Below the pieces are notes generated by a model that was given only the letters and a program-made list of their open reading frames with translations, was not told where the DNA came from and made no database searches. Below, piece by piece: positions 1 through 14,600 of a stretch of DNA of 64,000 bases (position 1 is its first letter; each line of letters opens with the position of its first letter). The stretch is taken from the NCBI GenBank assembly GCA_025331435.1, contig JAIWNI010000032.1:1-64000 (forward strand). Reading direction: 5' to 3'. The position numbers and the translations under genes are program-made. The stretch comes from Choanephora cucurbitarum. Its lineage: Eukaryota; Mucoromycota; Mucoromycetes; Mucorales; Choanephoraceae.

Positions 1-1772
1 CATATAGAACATTTTCCATATATTCTCCTTTTTCTATCAAGCTCTATTTAAAAGTAGTAAATATCAAAGGAAGAGAATGCATTGAACAAATAACTTACAT
101 CGCGTGCTAGAAGGGAACTCGTAAGTTGTGTTTCTTTTCTTTCAAGTCTTTTCTGAAGGGATTTTACTGAGTTGGCTTGTTGTTGCGTTAATGCTGTCAG
201 TTCTTCAATTCGTTGTCTTTCTTGCTCTATAATCTTATCACGGTCTTCAAGTTCTTTTTGTAATTCACTGTTCAATTTAGCCAAGACAGAGGCTTTATCA
301 TGTCTATCATGGGAAAGCTACAAGGCATTATTGAGCTTGTGTAGCCAAGCGTTTAAAGCGATAAATGTAGTTACCTCAGACGATGGTCTCTTGGTTTTAT
401 CCAGTAAGGAATTAAGCAGTAGGTTCTTTTGGTTGGCTGAGTGAAGCTTCTGTTGAAGTGCTCGATAAGCATCATCTTTCATGTCCAGTTGATCTCTTGC
501 TTTTTTGGATTCTCTCTTAAATCTTTCCTTATATTCCATCTCAATGTATTCTAGCTTTTCTTTCCACTTTCTGTCACTTTCTTCTGCCTTATTATAGTGA
601 GACGGGATGGTCTTTTCTTTTTCCAAGTAGAGTCGACTTACCATCAAATAACTGAGCTGTGATCCTTCTCTACTGCTAACTATGTTTGATAACTCTATAA
701 TGTATTCATCTTTTTCTTTTAGTTCCTCATAAGCTCTATCCAACTGATCTTTCAGTTCTTCTATTTCTTCTTTCAAAAGTTCAGTCTCTCTTTGCATGGT
801 ATCTGTTTTGGCTACGAAATCTCCCTGTAGGGTTGCCAAGGTAACGTCGCGATCTCGTATAGCGACAACTAACTCGTTATATTCCTGATATTGCTTCTCA
901 AGTTCATCTTCGTATTCTTGTTTAGCGTTATCTGATTTCTGGATCAATTCCTCGAGCTCTGCCACAAGTGCTTTATTTTCTTGATCCTTTTTGGCAAGCT
1001 CTTCTCTTGTCTTGGCTACATGTTCTTCAAACACCTCGATGTTGGTATCATGCGACTCGTTAGCTGTTTTGAGTTCGCTTTTGAGCATTTCAATCTCATC
1101 ATCTCTTGCCTGAATCAACTCTTCCAGCTCGAGTATCTGCTGTGACTTTTCCTGCATGTCGATTAATCTCTCCTTTTTTTCCAAATGAGACAGTAGTTTC
1201 TCAACTTCTGCTTCTAATGCTTCAATTTCCTGTTCCCGGTCCTGTATCTCATTTTCAAGATCCTCATTCTCTTCCTGTAGCTGGCGAATGTTGTCCATCA
1301 TAACACTCTTATTTTCATTGTTGACTCGAAGATCCTCAATTTCTTCTGATAGTTGATCAAGTTGAATGTTCTTGTCTCTCAATTGTTGTTTGAGTTCCTG
1401 CAATGACTGAGTACGCTGTTCAAGTTCAAGCTGAAGAGTACGTATCTCTTGTGTTTTGTCTTCAAGCTCATTTAAAAGACGACTGGTTCTTTGTCTTTCT
1501 GCTTTTAATTCCTTCGTGTCCATTATATTAGCACACATGAAATTCTGTAAATTTATCAAAACTTACATCTTCTAATTGACGATTTATCTTGCCAAGGCCC
1601 TCACGGTCTAGCTACTTGTTAAATGATGACGCAAAAGAAACAAACTCTGTCCTTACCATTTAACATTCGACTTGTTGTATTCTGTTGTTGAATGATACGT
1701 TGAAGCTCTTCAATCTTCAATTTGGCTTGTCTAAGTTTTCGGTAAACATCAGCTTGATCCTCTAATGCTTGT

Positions 1773-1804
<32 letters not shown>

Positions 1805-2545
1805 TCGGTCAGAATTTACACTGCCTGTAGGAGAATGATCTGTGGTAGATGAGCTTGTGTTCCTAGAGCGAATTGTGGAACGCAACTTGACATTTTCTGC
1901 AGACATGTCGGCAACCATTTTGCTGAGTTTATCATTCTCTTCGTGCAACACTTCTGCATCCGCTGCTGCCTTTTCGAATGCCTCTTTCTCTTCGGGTGAC
2001 ATGCCGTGTATTTTCGGACAAGGTTTGTTTCGCAAGAATTCTACTGCCTGATTTAACTCGAGTATTACGTTCTTGTACTTCTTAAGTTCTTGCGTCAGTG
2101 TTTGAATGGTGACTTTGAGAGTGACATTCTATTTAGACTTTGTTATTAATCAGACATCTACAATTTCCTTTTTATGGTACCTCTTTCAAAACATTATCCA
2201 AATTATCAGGTGACATGTCACTCAGCTTTTGTTCAAAGAAATACAAGCGAAGACGTAAATCGAAGTTCTCTTTTCTCAGAACATCAATAGCCTGTGATAT
2301 ATGATTTGGCTTTAGAAGAAGCAGCAACTGGCTCAATTTTTATTTCTTACATTTTCTTTATGTTTCAGTGCTAGTGTGCCTTGTTTTGAATTTGTCTCAT
2401 TATTGGTATCTATTTGAGGTATTTTTGATTGTTTGGATAAGTTATTGGTTGGCTTAAGCGAAGCCGGTGAGCTTGTTAATAACATGTGCTTATCCTCATC
2501 CATAAGCGACACATGGGTCGATGTCTCATCTTCAAAAGAGTTCAT
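1..2545 (-). CDS. Cnn_1N coiled-coil microtubule-organising-centre protein (3' end outside window)
   Basis: Six exons are visible: 2545-2351, 2291-2181, 2128-1657, 1607-1567, 1511-375 and 317-99, and the last ends in a GTAAGT donor, so the gene continues past the left edge. The 725 residues seen contain, in exon 2 (about residues 66-102), a run reading RKENFDLRLRLYFFEQKL, a near-perfect Cnn_1N (centrosomin motif 1), the gamma-tubulin-complex binding motif of centrosomin, Pcp1, Mto1 and ApsB proteins. A polyglutamine run of 12 follows, then several hundred residues of charged heptad coiled coil. Known for the family: these proteins recruit gamma-tubulin to spindle poles or cytoplasmic MTOCs. 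Which paralogue this is cannot be decided without the C-terminus (a PACT-like domain would mean Pcp1, an Mto2-binding tail Mto1). The ATG is the first in frame and lies only 85 bp after the dynein stop codon. Confidence 0.85.
1770..1806 (-). repeat. CAG/CAA microsatellite encoding polyglutamine
   Basis: Twelve consecutive Gln codons mixing CAA and CAG sit inside exon 3 of the Cnn_1N gene, between the motif-1 region and the main coiled coil. Mixed codons suggest an older, partly stabilised run rather than a pure expandable triplet repeat. Confidence 0.8.
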
Positions 2546-2630
2546 GTGTTTTGAAGAAAATAAGAAAGAAAAGGAAAGAAAAAAAGAAAAAAATATGTAA
2601 TAGAAATTGTAATTTTTATTATCATGTGGG
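2546..2630. promoter_or_regulatory. 85-bp tandem intergenic gap between dynein and the Cnn_1N gene
   Basis: This short stretch must hold both the dynein 3' UTR and polyadenylation signals and the start region of the downstream gene. It is very A/T-rich, with pyrimidine- and purine-rich blocks. No clear separate promoter can be seen. Overlapping transcription units or promoter elements inside the dynein coding end are likely (inference). Confidence 0.4.
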
Positions 2631-5600
2631 TTAAAATGAAATAACAATTGCCACAGCTCTTTGAGGAATTCTGCTTTTCTCCTCAGCATTAGCAGGTACA
2701 CCCATAGTGAACAAGAGGTCGCTTCTATCAGAGTTGAGGTAAACAGGCAGTTCAACCATGTTGTCAGTTAATTGCTTTTGATCCTTTCGAATCCATCGAA
2801 TAACTGTTTGAGGTAATTTGCTACTAGGTTCAGAAGTCAAGCTGATTTCAGAATCAGCCCATTTACCACCTTCAATCTTCATACCACGAATAGAATAGCC
2901 CAGCGAGTTAATGTCTTGCTTTTGACCACCGATATCCACATCCAAGACAAGTTCTTCCAAAGACCATTTGTATCGTTGAGCAGTAGCCTGTCGAGTGGCT
3001 GTAATGTAAGCTTCAGGTGTAAACAAGCTACCAATTGAGATTTCGACTTGATCAAAGGTAGCCTCTTGTGCTAGGGACTCTACTTGTTCAAGACGCAACT
3101 TGAGGTCTGCAAGCCAGGCATTAAGAGAGATACTCTTGGGAACCTTGTATCGTTTCCAGTGATCAGGAATCAAACCCTTATTCAACCAATTCATCAGCTG
3201 TCTCAAGTGATTAGTCTGCTTCAGTTCACCCTGACAGACCTTTTGGAGAGAAACAAGATCTTCACGAATGATATGGAGTAGCTTGCGGGCAATTTGATTT
3301 TCGCGTTCAAAGAAACGGAAGAGAGGATCCATAATACCATTGCTATCACGTTGCATAGCTCTCACGCTGGATGGCAAAAGAGTAAGCCAGTTGAGAATGT
3401 TTTGATTAAGAGCACGCATCCAGGCTGGCTGAGCACCACTGACATCTGTTTTCTTGGCTGAGGTAGAGGACCCGCCTTCTTGAGAATAAGCAGCTTCATC
3501 GTCATCGCTGAGGCTCTTCATCTTTCGAACCTTAGAGAGCATATTGTTACCTCTCAAAATCAACAACACACGCTCAGCATTAGAGGGCAAACCAAGCCAG
3601 GTAGGTGGTTCACGATCAGGCAACTTGTTGACCCAGTCCAAAAATTGATCCATCTTGGTACCGTCAGGAACAACAACCGATTGTCCATCTTCTTCGCCAC
3701 CATGAACAAGTTTGAAATCAATATCATAACATTCAGGAGTAAACAAAGTATTAACAAAGGAGTCAAGGAGACGTTGATCATATTCATTGTCAATTCGACC
3801 ACCATAAATAGATTGCTTCAAAAGAGAACGAATAGCATCCCAAGGAATTTTTTCAGGAGAGATATTAGCTCTTCCTCCAGAAGCTGAGTCAAGCCATTTA
3901 TCGATTGTGTTGAAAGCAGAGTCCTGATCGGAATCATTGAATTCATAAACCTTGGTCCAACCAAGAGGAACATAGCGGAGACGTTCTTGAACAACAGCAT
4001 GAAGCCATGCCAACATGAAGTAGAGACGAGCACGCTCAGTGGGGCCACGAGAGACGCGAGAAGGTGGAATACTACGAAGCGATTCTTGGAGGTTGGCCTT
4101 GATACCTGGTGGAGGTTCGAACATAAGAACACGAGACATACGAAGCAAGTTGACAGGGACCTTAGGATTGGTTTCCATTGTCAAGAAAAGACGGAAGTTG
4201 CGATGAGGCTTCATGCTGTGCAGCTTCTTTTCAAGTTGACCCAACCATGATGGAGCCAAGTGCACGTTCTTCAACATGACCCAATTACCAGTCTTGGTAG
4301 CAGTAGAGATAGCTTGATCAGCCAAGGCAAAACCTTCAGCAGAACCCATAGCTACAGATGTACAGCGGTTGTTACTTTCGGACACCAGATTGTCAACACG
4401 GTAACTGGCATCATAGCCAGGAACAGAACAAAGAGCCAATGGAGTCGAGCTGCCTACTTCTTCAAACACAATTTGGTTCAAATTCAATTCTCCTGTATTC
4501 ATAAATTCTGCATCAAATACTTCTGTAGCAAAAATAGTAGTAGCAGGCAACAAACGATCAGGTCTGAAGCACTTGATTACAAGCATCTTGCGCAAAGAAT
4601 CCAAATGAGCTAGTATTAAGACAACTCGAATTAAAAAAAAGCCATTCTCTTATGTTTACATCAATCTTTTCAACTTACCGTTATTACCAACACCATCCCA
4701 GCATTTTGGAACAACAGTCTCTGGTTGATGATGGTCAATAAATGCCTTCCATTCTGTTTCATTCTGGCTAATATGATCAATGAGTCTATTGAAGCAAGGA
4801 AGCGTGGTAAACTCCTTGACTCGTTGTGCTGTCTCATCAGAAACAAAGTCAGGCAAATTCAAGCTTGAGGCAGTAACAGTTGATCCAACAACGGCATCAC
4901 CACCACTTAACAAGAAATCATACTCAGTCTCGTCCATGTTTTCTTGAGCGCCACGAATACGGATTTGACAAAGCAAAACTGCATACATGTTGTAATCTTC
5001 GTGAACCAACGTACGAGAAGCACGCTTGTAGGCAGCGGAGAATAGATCACGAGAAAGAATGTCTAAACGTTCAATATGATCAGTTACTCCCTTCAAGTTG
5101 GGGTTGGCATGAATAACATATTCAAATATTTCGTAGAAGAAGTCAAGCGAGAATTGGTAAAAGTGGTTGATCAAATTAAGCTGTTCCATAGCAAAGAAGA
5201 TTGAACTACAAGCAGAAGCCAAAGGTGTGTAGATAGCAGTTGTCTGTTCGACTTCTTGCATGATAGTATTTGTTTCATCCACCTTGCGGGTGATTTCAGC
5301 TGCTTCCTTCTTCAAGGTTTCAAGGGTGTTGATCACCTTATCATCATCCAAAATGTTACCCTTAGACTCATTCAAAGCTTGCAGCAATGACTTTTCAAGA
5401 TGACGCAGTTTAAGCTGGAATTCACCTTGAAGCTTGATTAAGTCAGTACGCTTTTGATCGACGTCAGGTCTTTCAGCCTTCAACACCTTATTTAAACATT
5501 GACTTTGCAAACTACCACGAGTGACAGTAAAGTTGACAAATGTGACACGAGAACAGATATCGGGAGCAAAATTGACAGAGGGGTCACGAGTAGAAAGGAA

Positions 5601-8600
5601 TAGAGTAAATGTAGGTGAGAAATCGATATCTTGGTTACCTAAACGAATCAAGACACGACCACCAGTGCGACGGAGTTCCTTGTTAAGGACAGGATTGAGA
5701 ATAGGATCAAGGTGCTCCACATCTTGAATAAGGATAGGATTACCGAAACGCAATGCACTTTCAAGGTTCTTAATGAATGAGTCATCCAAGAAACTAGTAA
5801 CAGTGATTTTGCGGTCCTTATATTCGTTAATCAAGAAATTTGTGGCTTGACCAGAAGGATCAATTATTAGTGGATATCTGTCAAAGCGTTTCAGCATAAT
5901 AGCATTCTCAATACAAAGCTGATCAGCAGGGAGAGAGTTAGCTTGCCAAGATAGACGGTCATCGGCGGTAGACAAGTATTCTGTAAGAGAGACTTCATGT
6001 TTGAATTGGATGTTGGCGGCAGACAAGTGATCCATCCACTTCTGCATCAAAATATCACGGTATTGTTGGTCAAAGTAACCACCATAGGCCATGAAAGCAG
6101 CAGCGAGCAAAACGTCACCTACAATGGTGCCCATTTGACTTTCAAATGCTTGACTGGCAGATTCCCAACGCACCTTTTCAGAAGACAATGAGCTAAGAAG
6201 GGTGATACTACGATCGACCTTGAACTTGACGCGTTCCATTTCTGATTTGATCAATTGGGTTTCACCAACAAGAGCGGCATATTCGTCCTTATAACGAGCA
6301 ATACTCTTTTCAAGATCACCAATCATTTGCTCAATCTCAAGAGCTTGGTTTTTAGTGTCTTCTGAACTTTGTTGCAATTGGTTCAATTCTTCACGGAGAG
6401 GACCGACACGATCAAGGATTTCTGAGAAGTTGACTTGAGCAGTAACCCACTTGAATAGAGGACCACAAGCCTTAGAAGCACGGTTAACAACATCATATTC
6501 AAAGCTAGGATTATTGAGGAAGTTTTGACGCATGTGAGAACGTAATTGCTTAGTGATTTGTCCTTCAGTATTGTAGTTGACAATGCTAGAAATGAAGTCA
6601 TCACGACGAATGATACTTTGAACAGTCTTCCAACTATCAATTTTATGGCCAAGCATAGTACACACAGATTCCATAGTAAGTTTGACAGCTTCGGGTGGGT
6701 TACCCATTGAACGGACTTCAGTCAAATGCTGTCTCTTAATACTTCTGACACTTTGTTCAGCTTCCTTGACAGCAGGCTCAGCATTAGCTAAATCGTGATC
6801 GACGACATGACGACGTGCTTCAATTTCCTGTTTTAAAAACAATATGAGCAAATAAACTTAACAAAGGAATGAAGCGAGAAATTTACCTTATTCTGAATCT
6901 TCAAATTGTCCTTAATGCGAAGAGAGTCAGCCTTCTTCTGTTCAGCTTCCTTTTCATCAGCCAACATTTGCTTAATCTTTTCATCAGCTTGGTTTTGCTT
7001 GACTTCGAGTTGACTCTTCTTGATAGCAAGACTCTTTCTCAATTCTTCGACCTTGATGACGGTGTCTTTCAATTTCTCCAAACCAACGTTAAGATGGCGT
7101 TGTTGCTCTTCCAAGTCTTCGCGCTTTTCATTATACAAACGAACATAATGAGAGATGAAATCAAGGAAGTGACGAGGAGTAGCATAGTTGTGACGACCTT
7201 GACGCTTACTGAGTTTAGCGTTGATTTCGTAGAGTGATTGGTGAACAAATACGAGTGCATTTACAACAGCTTCACGATGGGTGGGAGGAATAGGTAGATT
7301 TCGGTAAGCAATAGGCAAGTTGAGAGGAGCTGCAAAATTGGGAACATCCAAATCCAAAGTTTTAGTGAACTCCATACCAACTTGATAGAAAGCTTGATCA
7401 GGCCAGTCACCAAACCAATCAAGAACACAACGATTGAACAAAGCAGGAGAAGTAGCAGCACGGGATGCAAGACCGCCTTCAGGGGGATTCATAGTGAAGA
7501 CAACGTGGAGGTTACGCATAACTTGTTGAGTAAACCATTTGTAGAGTTCTTCATTAGAATCTAACATCAAGCCTTCACGCTGAGCTCCTTCTTTACATCC
7601 AGTCATAAGTGAGGCGTATTCGTCACCTTCAAACAAACCAGGAACCTCAGCGTTAGCAAGAAGGGTGTTCATACGTTCCAAGAAACCAGAGTCAAGAACA
7701 TTGGATTCATCCATGATGAAACAAATCTTCTCACCCTTACAACCAGCACGGCGAAGAACAGTTCGAAGATCATCATCGAAATCAGCACCAGTATATTTAT
7801 TGTGAGCCTTGATTTGGAAAACACTGAGGCCGTTCATCCAAGCAACAAATCGAGAAAGGGTAGTCTTACCGGAACCACTAACACCGATCAACAGCAAGTG
7901 ACCTTGAGGTTGTCTAAAGACACGATCAATTCGAAGAACATGTTCAAGTACATCGTTAAACAAAACAAGTGCAACATCCAGTTCTTCTTCGTAGAAGACC
8001 TTAAGACGAGCCTTAGCAAAGTCACGAAGTTGCTCACGTTTAACAGGAACATAGTGCTTAGAAAGCCAATTAGAGAATAGAATGGGACGTTCAAGGGCTT
8101 CCTCTTGATTGAGTGCAGGGAAGTGCTTTAAGGCAATGGAATCAATCATGTCGTCAGTCCATTTACGCTCTTCTTCATTCACTAAACGATCTTGGAAGAG
8201 ACGTAAAGCTTCATGAGCCCAAATACGGACTAACCCTTCAACAGACAATGTCTCCAATGGTTTAATAGCTTCATAGATACCACGAACCCAACGTGTCAGT
8301 TCACGTGGCGAGTAAATATAATGAGCTTGAATGTCGGGTGTGAAACGCTTTTGAGAAGCGAGGTATAAATCAACCATGGCACCAGTAAGAGCATCAGAGT
8401 AACCACGCAAGTTAGGTACGACCTTGAGCATAGCTCTGGTGAAAGTGCCATAGATCTGCATCAACGACAAACGGCCAGCATAATCAACCATAACCAATGG
8501 TGCATGGCGCAAGAAACGGTGAGAAAGAGGGACACGACCAGGGTCAGTAGGAGGGTTACAAGCACCAACAAATTGGATACGCTCAAGAGAAACCCAGGCC

Positions 8601-11600
8601 TTATCTGATGTTCTCCAGAAACCATTGTATTCAACCAGTTGCCTGAGGAAAGAAATAACACGCTGTGTGAAATACTTATCAGTAGCAGGCAAGTTAATTT
8701 CATCACAGAACACAACAAGCCAACGACCAATCATAGTGGGTGACAAAATAACACCATTAGGTGTCTTCCTGTATTCACAGTGTTGTTCAAAAGTCTTGAG
8801 GATCAGTTCTGGTGTAGTAGCACTTGAGAAGTTGAGGCCGACAACTTCCATGTCAGGAAGTTTACGCAAAGCACTAAACAGAGTCATAGTCTTACCGGAA
8901 CCAGGAGGACCACAGAGAATAAGGGGCTTATGCTCGGACAACCAAGAGTAGAGTACTTCTTCATGACGAACAGTATCAACAGTAGGAATAATCATATCAG
9001 CATCGGCAACCTTATGAGTTTCGATTTCAACAACAGGAACCTTGGATTCCCAAGGAACCCATTGGCCGCTGTTGACAGCAATGTCAAAGTCAATGATACT
9101 TGAGTTTTCAAGAGCAGGAGGCAATTCATAAGTAGTGATACCACGAATGAAATCACCAAGCACTGTACGAAGTTCAAGTTTTGCATCACCAGAGAAACTC
9201 CAAATGATAGCATAGATAACACGCTTTTGGATGTAACCTTCCAAATGATCACCAGTCATGGGGAAATCAGGATGCTGAGAGTTGTATTCCAACACATTAC
9301 GTACAGTCTTATTAAGCAAAGAGAAGAATGTGGAAAGGACACGCATACGAGTGAAATCCATAATGTGCTCCAAAGTAAAAGCGTAATCTAAACATTTGGC
9401 AACCAAACAATCTTCTTCTGCAAGATCGGGAGCCATGATGTCAGCGATTGCTCTTTGAGCAGCGAGATTTGGTGGAATCAAAGTACCATCTTCAGCAGAT
9501 GCATTCTTGTTCTCAGAGCTACGTTGAGAAGTAGGTCCTTCTTCTTCAATTTCATCCATAGGAACATGGCGCAATGTTTCAAGGTAATTCGTGAAAATCA
9601 TGGGCAAAGTAATAACATCTTCACTAAACCAAACCATACCACAACGAGATACTGTGGCCAAGGTAGCATATTTCAACGTTTCGACTTCAAACATAATGCG
9701 CACATTGGGTGGCAAGTTGAGACGCTCACCATTGGGCAAAGTCAACAAACGGTTATCATCAAGAACAGAGTTCAAGTTTTCAACCCATTCGGGATCGACA
9801 TCACCATCAAAGATGATCCAATGACGCTTTTGACTTTCACCACGAACGTTATCAACAATCTTACGGAGAATGTGTGTGAACAAGCCATCAGTCCACTCAC
9901 GAGTAGTAGCATCCAAAGTACCATAAAGAGCATCTTTTGGAATAGCCTTAGGATCGATGGTATATGCGACGCCTTCGACACCTTCGACACGCTCGAGGGC
10001 AGTCAAGAGAGTCTTCCAAGCAGTAGATTTACCGGAACCAGATGGACCAACCATCATAAGACCATGGTGAATATTTTGAATTTGATACAGTTGAATAACC
10101 TTATCCATCCAAGCATCGCCAGGAACGTTACGGCGTTCTTCACACACCTTCTTGAGTTCGTCCTTAAGACGATCGAGATTCACAGGTGCATAGTGAACAC
10201 CGGGGAATACGTCAGCAAGCAAACTTGTCAACAAAGGAATATCGTCAGCAACAAGTTTTGGTTCAATAGTTTCACGAATACTAGAGATTAACAATTGTTG
10301 TTCAGGAATAGGCTCAGAGATCTTGGCATACTCGGATTGATCAGCCTCACCATCTTCAATAGATTTACGGAGTGCAGCCAAACGATCACGTTTCAAGTTA
10401 CCAGCACTCACCAATACACTCTTGAGAGCACGCAAACCAAAGTCATAGTGAGATTGAGGTGAGAGCTGTTCAGCACACAAGTTGAAAAGTGGAACAACCT
10501 TAGAGGCAAGAATCTCAGCAGTACGGAAACCTTGAGAGTAAAGCATGACTTGGGCAATCAATTCACGATCAGGCTTTGTCATAGCCATACTTCTGAACAG
10601 CTTCTTTAAGTTATCAGGTAAGTTGGATCGACCTGCATAACCAGGGTTCATAGTAATGAAAACACCAGTATCAGTGTTAACACGAACATTACGACCGACC
10701 AACTCGATTTCGTGGTTAGGGTTAACTGTAGCTTCTTTGAGACCCAATTGAATAGTCTGTACTTGTTGGGAAACAGCCGACAAAATACGTTCTTCAAGAC
10801 GGTTAAATTCATCGAAGCAACCCCAAGCACCGACTTGACAAAGACCAATAAAAATACGGCCCATAGCTTGGAAATCGAATGTTTCATCACAACAGAAGAC
10901 GAGAACAAAACGACCCAGTTGGACACCAAGAGCCTTAACAGACTCAGTCTTACCAGTACCAGCAGGACCGAAAGGTGAACCACCTAATTTCTGTTCTAAA
11001 GCTTGAGTCAAAGTCAAATAACAACGGTCAGTCAAAGGAGTTTGAACAAGACGGTCAACAACACCAAGATATTCATAACCATAGAAGAATTGGGCATTAG
11101 CCATGTTGATAGTAAGACGTTCAATTGGATTTTCAACTGCATGGTTAAAGTAGAAACGCATATGATAAAGCCAGTTGAAGTCCTTGGGTGATGAGATATT
11201 ATCGGCTGCCAATTGACGAGTTACATCACGTTGATGGACGAGCTCAGTAACTAGATGTTCGCACTTCCTACGTTTAATGGAGTTCAAGTCCATCAAGACA
11301 GCGTCAGCCAAGATGTTCAAGTTTCTTTCAATCAACATGATGGAGTGAGAAATAGGTGCCCCATCCCCTGCAGCAGATTCACTCATAGTGGTTAATGATT
11401 TATCAACGGATTGAGTCCAAATAATTTGTGCTGCAAGTACAACCAATTGAGCTGGGTAGCGATCGATCCATTCCATGAAATCAGGCGAACTCATTTCTTC
11501 GGCATTATAAATAGTTTCTAACTCAGTAACAGCATCACTAAGCAACAAGGCAAGGGAAACACGCATCTCCTTCTCAAGAAGAGTCAACCAGTCGTTGATT

Positions 11601-14600
11601 CTTGGATTGTCTTTCACCGACACGGGTGTCTTGAACATGACCTCTTCACCTTCCTTGGAGCACATACCAGTAATAGCAGTCAATTCCTCATCCATAGTAA
11701 TGGTGGCGATACCAGCAAACATCTTCTTGAAATGCTTCTGAATACGAAGAATGTCTTTACTGTTACCAATAATTTCAAGCAAATCTTCATCACCAACAAA
11801 GTAGAAACGAGGGAAGGAAGATCTCTCACGCTCAAGGTATTCACCGAGGGCTTTTTGAATCTTACTAAGCAATTCAGCAAGACGTTCCAATGATTTTTGA
11901 ATGTTGGGAATGTTCAGCACATCCATTACAAAAGGCGACTTATACACCTTCTTCATCACAGTCAAGAACTCGGTGTTGATACTTTGGAAACGAGTGGTTT
12001 CAACTGGAAGCAAGTGTTTGATATCAACATTACCACTGAAAATACCTTCCAGGTAAACCCATTGACGTTGAACGTCAATCCAAACATCGAACAAAACATG
12101 AATACGGTTCAATTTATCTTCCCAGGCTGAAGCATCTTCTTCAAAAACCTTGTAGTAGGGCGACAATTTCATTGCAGTCAAAGAGTTGATATGTTCACTT
12201 GATTTGTTGAATAAGTCATCCCAACCACGAATCAAACGACAACGGTTTTGATAATTGACAAGATCCAATACATAGCCAGTCCAAGTTTCCTTGATTTGCT
12301 TCAAGAATTCTTCCAAAGCCATTTCACCTTGGGCTTGCATGATAACTTCTCTAATGACCGATTCATTGCGCTTCAAGTCAAGATCCCATAAGTGACCAAT
12401 TGTCATTTCTGATAATGTGAAACGACCTTCAACACGAAGTGATTTGAATATTTGACGCCAGTGACGTTCACGAAGGGCCTCTGATTTAAGATCACCTACA
12501 AGAGGATTGACACGCAAGAGTTGACGCAAGGTATCTTGCATGTATTCATAAGCAGCATATTGACGCATACGATTGGGCATTTCCTTTGTGCTGTTGACAA
12601 GTTCATCGATGTGTTGACGAACCTTTCTAGGAACAACTGAAGACCAAGGGGTATCACGGATTTCATAGACGGATTGCCAGACACGAGCAAGCGCAGTCCA
12701 GACAGACTTGAGATCGCGAAGTTCTTCGAGAACAGGGTCCAAACGATCTTCAGATGTTTGTTCCAAGTCCAAAGCCTCTTTGGCACGACAAACCATATCA
12801 TATTCTTCTTTAAGACGTGTCACACGGCCTTCAAAGATTGACAAGGTGTTGGTAGCAATATCGGGCTTGATGTCACCTTGCACAGGCTTAGTGCTTTCCC
12901 ACTCAGTACAGATATCACGAATCTTCTGTTCAACCACCTTATCCTCAGCAACAATCTTCATCTGCAAGCCAGCAATCTGTTCTTGAATAGCGTTGTTCTT
13001 TCTACTCAAAATTTCATTGAAAGCGCTCCATTCACCATCCACTTGATCAACATACACCCAGTCGTTGGGAAATTGGAAGCGTTGGCGCTCCAAAGTCTTT
13101 TGACCTTGTCTAAACAAATCGACATCTTGGTTCCATTTTGTCACCTTGCGCTTCAAGTCCTGAACAAAAGTAATAAAAGTGACAGCTTCACCTGTGGAAT
13201 TACTCTCAATTGATTGCTGTTCTAATTCGTAACGGGCCTTCGAAACGTTGACGTGGAAATCCTTCATAGAAGTACCAAGCAAAGCACCAAACTTATTCAA
13301 AATTTCACGCTGCCATTGGTCATACTTTTGGTTCACCTTACTCTGCACCTGCTCATAATCAATGACAAGAGGGCCGAATGATTGTTCTGTTTCCGAGTTG
13401 TCAAAAGTAGAGCGAGCTTTTTTGATTTCCAAAAGAATTTGCTGCCATTTGCCTAGATCATCTTCAAGGATAGAAAAAACATGGTTTGATTCCAAGTCCC
13501 AAAGTGATTGGTATTGAAGCCAGATATTTACGTAATCAGATACTTGGCGAATCTTGTCTTCGACAATTTGATAAGCATATTCAAGCGAGTTGTCACCCAT
13601 ACGAGTCAACAAGCTAGAGTATGTCTTTTCAATAGATGGATTATCCTTGACACTAAGACCACCTTCATAACGAGAACTTTGAATACGAGGTAGATGACAG
13701 ACAACAGCAAGCCAGTCATGAAGTTGGAACCACCAGCTTGTACGAGCTTGTTCGATAGGAGGATCAAGGTACATCAATTGATTACGAATGCGAATTTCGT
13801 GAATAAGTGTCTGAAGAGCAGGCTTAACATCGGGGAACTTTTGCTGCTGTTGTACTATAGCACTCTCTTCATTTGAGGCAGTAATAGCATTATCGCGCAA
13901 ACTACCGTTAGCTATCTTTCTCTTACGTCTGCTCTTCGACATGCTTGGTTCAGGAACAATTAGATCTTCTGAAGTGACGCCCATAAAAGCATTTGTCCAA
14001 GCTTTAATGGCTTGTTGTAAGCGAGAAATCAAGACTGCTTCGATGCGCTTATCAAGGCCAGCAACCCATTGGTCAAGATTAGAATAGTTTTCCAAGTTTA
14101 AACGATCGATTAATTTTTGTACACGACCGAGGAAGTCTTCAAAGCGCTCGGATTGATAAGAACAAGTCTTCATCTCTTCAATGCTTTTCGTGATATCATC
14201 GTAATAACCAATTAAATCATCCACCTTATCTTGGAAGACAGAGACTACATTAGCAAATTCACGTACAAACATGACATGTCGATTTTCACGAGCATCAAGA
14301 GGTGTGCCAGTCATGAAAGACAAAGGTCGATGATGAGCATCATAGGTGTTAACAAAATAGTCCCAACGCAAGTTGATACCCTTGGTAATCATATTATGTA
14401 CTTCATGACGGTATCCAGCGACCAAGGTAGAAATCTCAGGGTTGCGATTGACTTTGTGGACTGTCTGAGAAAAGGTGCGAACGGTCTCCATTAGACTAAC
14501 AGCAAATGGATATACACGCTTAGCATCTTTTGCTACATTAGAGATGGTATGAGGAACTTGGAAGTTGAGCCACAACAAATTGCGAACTTCTTTGAAAAGA

